Origin: Paracoccaceae bacterium
GTDB lineage: Bacteria > Pseudomonadota > Alphaproteobacteria > Rhodobacterales > Rhodobacteraceae
Reading direction: 5' to 3'
Assembly (NCBI GenBank): GCA_020441345.1
Contig: JAGRMK010000126.1
Coordinates: forward strand, 620-7,385
Length of the DNA stretch: 6,766 nucleotides
The notes beneath the pieces were generated by a model. It did no database searches and was not told the DNA's origin. It saw nothing but the letters and a program-made list of their open reading frames with translations. This document shows positions 5,869 through 6,766 of this stretch, piece after piece; position 1 is the first letter of the stretch; every line of letters begins with the position of its first letter. Made by a program: the position numbers and the translations under genes.

Positions 5869-6264
5869 GTGCCGCATCTGTCACTCGAGTATTCGCGCAA
5901 TCTGGAAACGCGGCTGGACATGCCGGGTCTTTTGCGGGTGCTGCGCGACGCGGCGATCGAAACCGGGGTGTTCCCGCCCGCCGGTATCCGGGTGCGGGCC
6001 TTTGCCGCCGATCACGTGGTGATCGCCGATGGCAATCCCGATCACGCATTCATCGACATATCCGTGCGTCTGCGCGGCGGTCGGTCCGACGCCGACAAGG
6101 CCCGTGCGACCGCGCATCTCTTTGCCGCCGCCGAGGGGTATTGCGCCGCCGACATGGCGCAACACTCGCTGATGCTCTCGCTGGAAATGCGCGACATCGA
6201 CCCCGCGCTGAGCCCCAAAGCCAGCTCGATCCGCCGCTTTTTGCCCAAGGACATGCAGCAATGA
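5869..6264 (+). CDS. hpaF: 5-carboxymethyl-2-hydroxymuconate delta-isomerase (CHMI)
   Basis: 131-residue cytoplasmic isomerase of the tautomerase/4-oxalocrotonate-related CHMI family. It moves a double bond in 5-carboxymethyl-2-hydroxymuconate during homoprotocatechuate meta-cleavage. The GTG start gives MPHLSLEYSRN, so that after Met removal proline becomes the N-terminal catalytic base, as in enteric HpaF/HpcD. Other family features are TGVFPPAGIRVR (32-43) with an active-site arginine region, AFIDISVRLRGGRS (60-73) with Arg72, and LSLEMRDIDPALSPK (103-117). The length matches the family (about 125-130). A strong AGGGAGG precedes the GTG. The gene follows its own promoter, is divergent from hpaR, and its stop overlaps the start of the hpaE-like gene (ATGA, 6261-6264). 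The symbol hpcD is used for the same enzyme in E. coli C. Confidence 0.92.
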   Translation: MPHLSLEYSRNLETRLDMPGLLRVLRDAAIETGVFPPAGIRVRAFAADHVVIADGNPDHAFIDISVRLRGGRSDADKARATAHLFAAAEGYCAADMAQHSLMLSLEMRDIDPALSPKASSIRRFLPKDMQQ

Positions 6265-6766
6265 CAGACCTCGACCAACGTCTCGCCAAGCTGGACACAC
6301 ACCTCGCCCGGTTCCGCGACGGCGGTATCCTGAATCTGATCGGTGGCCAGAGTGTGCCGGGTCAGGGTGGCAGCTTCGAGACGCGCTCGCCGGTCGATGA
6401 AAGCGTGATCTGCGCCGTGTCGCGCAGCACCGCCGTCGATGTCGACGCCGCCGCGAAAGCAGCCAAGGCCGCGTTTCCCGCCTGGGCGGCGATGGACGGG
6501 GCCAAACGCAAGGCGATTCTGCACCGGATCGCCGATCTGATCGTCGAACGGGCCGAGGAAATCGCGCTCTGCGAATGCTGGGACACCGGGCAGGCATGGC
6601 GCTTCATGTCCAAGGCGGCGCTGCGCGGGGCCGAGAATTTCCGCTTTTTTGCAGATCTCGCCCCCGGTGCCCGCGACGGCCAGACCCTGCCGACCGGCCA
6701 GCACATGAACGTCACCACCCGCAAGCCGATTGGCCCGGTGGGGGTGATCACGCCCTGGAACACGCC
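6261..6766 (+). CDS. hpaE: Aldehyde dehydrogenase, HpaE-like, N-terminal part (runs off right edge)
   Basis: The first 168 residues of an aldehyde dehydrogenase of about 500. Visible parts are the N-terminal oligomerisation/cofactor region, AFPAWAAMDGAKRKAILHRIADLI (71-94, cited by position), CWDTGQAWRFMSK (106-118), AENFRFFADLAPG (124-136) and PIGPVGVITPWNTP ending at the edge, with oxyanion Asn167. Catalytic Cys and Glu lie beyond the window. The AENFRFFA segment and the position right after hpaF suggest 5-carboxymethyl-2-hydroxymuconate semialdehyde dehydrogenase, the step that yields the substrate of HpaF. The start is set by AAGGA 9 bases upstream and by the ATGA overlap with hpaF. Another dehydrogenase of the same superfamily is possible, since half the protein is missing; the symbol rests largely on context. 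Confidence 0.82.
   Translation, partial: MTDLDQRLAKLDTHLARFRDGGILNLIGGQSVPGQGGSFETRSPVDESVICAVSRSTAVDVDAAAKAAKAAFPAWAAMDGAKRKAILHRIADLIVERAEEIALCECWDTGQAWRFMSKAALRGAENFRFFADLAPGARDGQTLPTGQHMNVTTRKPIGPVGVITPWNT

Noticed and set aside
5764..5877. Longer starts for hpaR at 5802 or 5877
   Set aside because: The 5877 start lies inside hpaF. Neither has a Shine-Dalgarno, and the 5763 start gives the usual HpaR length. The 5802 start is not fully excluded.

Overview
This 6.8 kb window is GC-rich and densely coding. The proteins look alphaproteobacterial, most likely Rhodobacterales; this rests on composition and protein flavour, not on a marker gene. There are eight protein genes, two cut by the window edges. 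No RNA gene, insertion sequence, CRISPR array or attachment site is visible, and no gene-free stretch exceeds about 125 bases.

Left block, minus strand (1-1489): an IclR-family regulator, followed 14 bases downstream by the N-terminal half of a class III omega-amine/omega-amino-acid:pyruvate-type aminotransferase that runs off the left edge. A 121-base divergent spacer (1490-1610) holds an 8+8 inverted repeat and a perfect TATAAT box.

Central block, plus strand (1611-5313): three genes joined by ATGA stop/start overlaps. They encode a PuuC-like aldehyde dehydrogenase, a class III PLP enzyme of the ethanolamine-phosphate/5-phosphohydroxylysine phospho-lyase (AGXT2L) type, and an APH-fold small-molecule kinase. 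Together they read as a three-step route: phosphorylate an amino alcohol, eliminate phosphate and ammonia to give an aldehyde, then oxidise the aldehyde to an acid.

Right block (5320-6766): a minus-strand MarR-family repressor of the HpaR type, then divergent hpaF (CHMI, 5-carboxymethyl-2-hydroxymuconate delta-isomerase) and the start of a hpaE-like semialdehyde dehydrogenase. This is the beginning of a homoprotocatechuate (4-hydroxyphenylacetate) meta-cleavage operon. The 105-base hpaR-hpaF spacer (5764-5868) contains a TTGACA box and a 12-base perfect palindrome.

The most interesting idea is that these blocks cooperate. A phospho-lyase acting on a phosphorylated aryl-ethanolamine (octopamine-like) would give an arylacetaldehyde. 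The dehydrogenase would turn that into an arylacetate, which is the input of the Hpa pathway next door. The left-hand aminotransferase could feed the same aldehyde pool from simple amines such as tyramine. The enzyme families and operon structure are visible in the sequence; the substrate is inference, and hydroxylysine or a short aliphatic amino alcohol remains possible.
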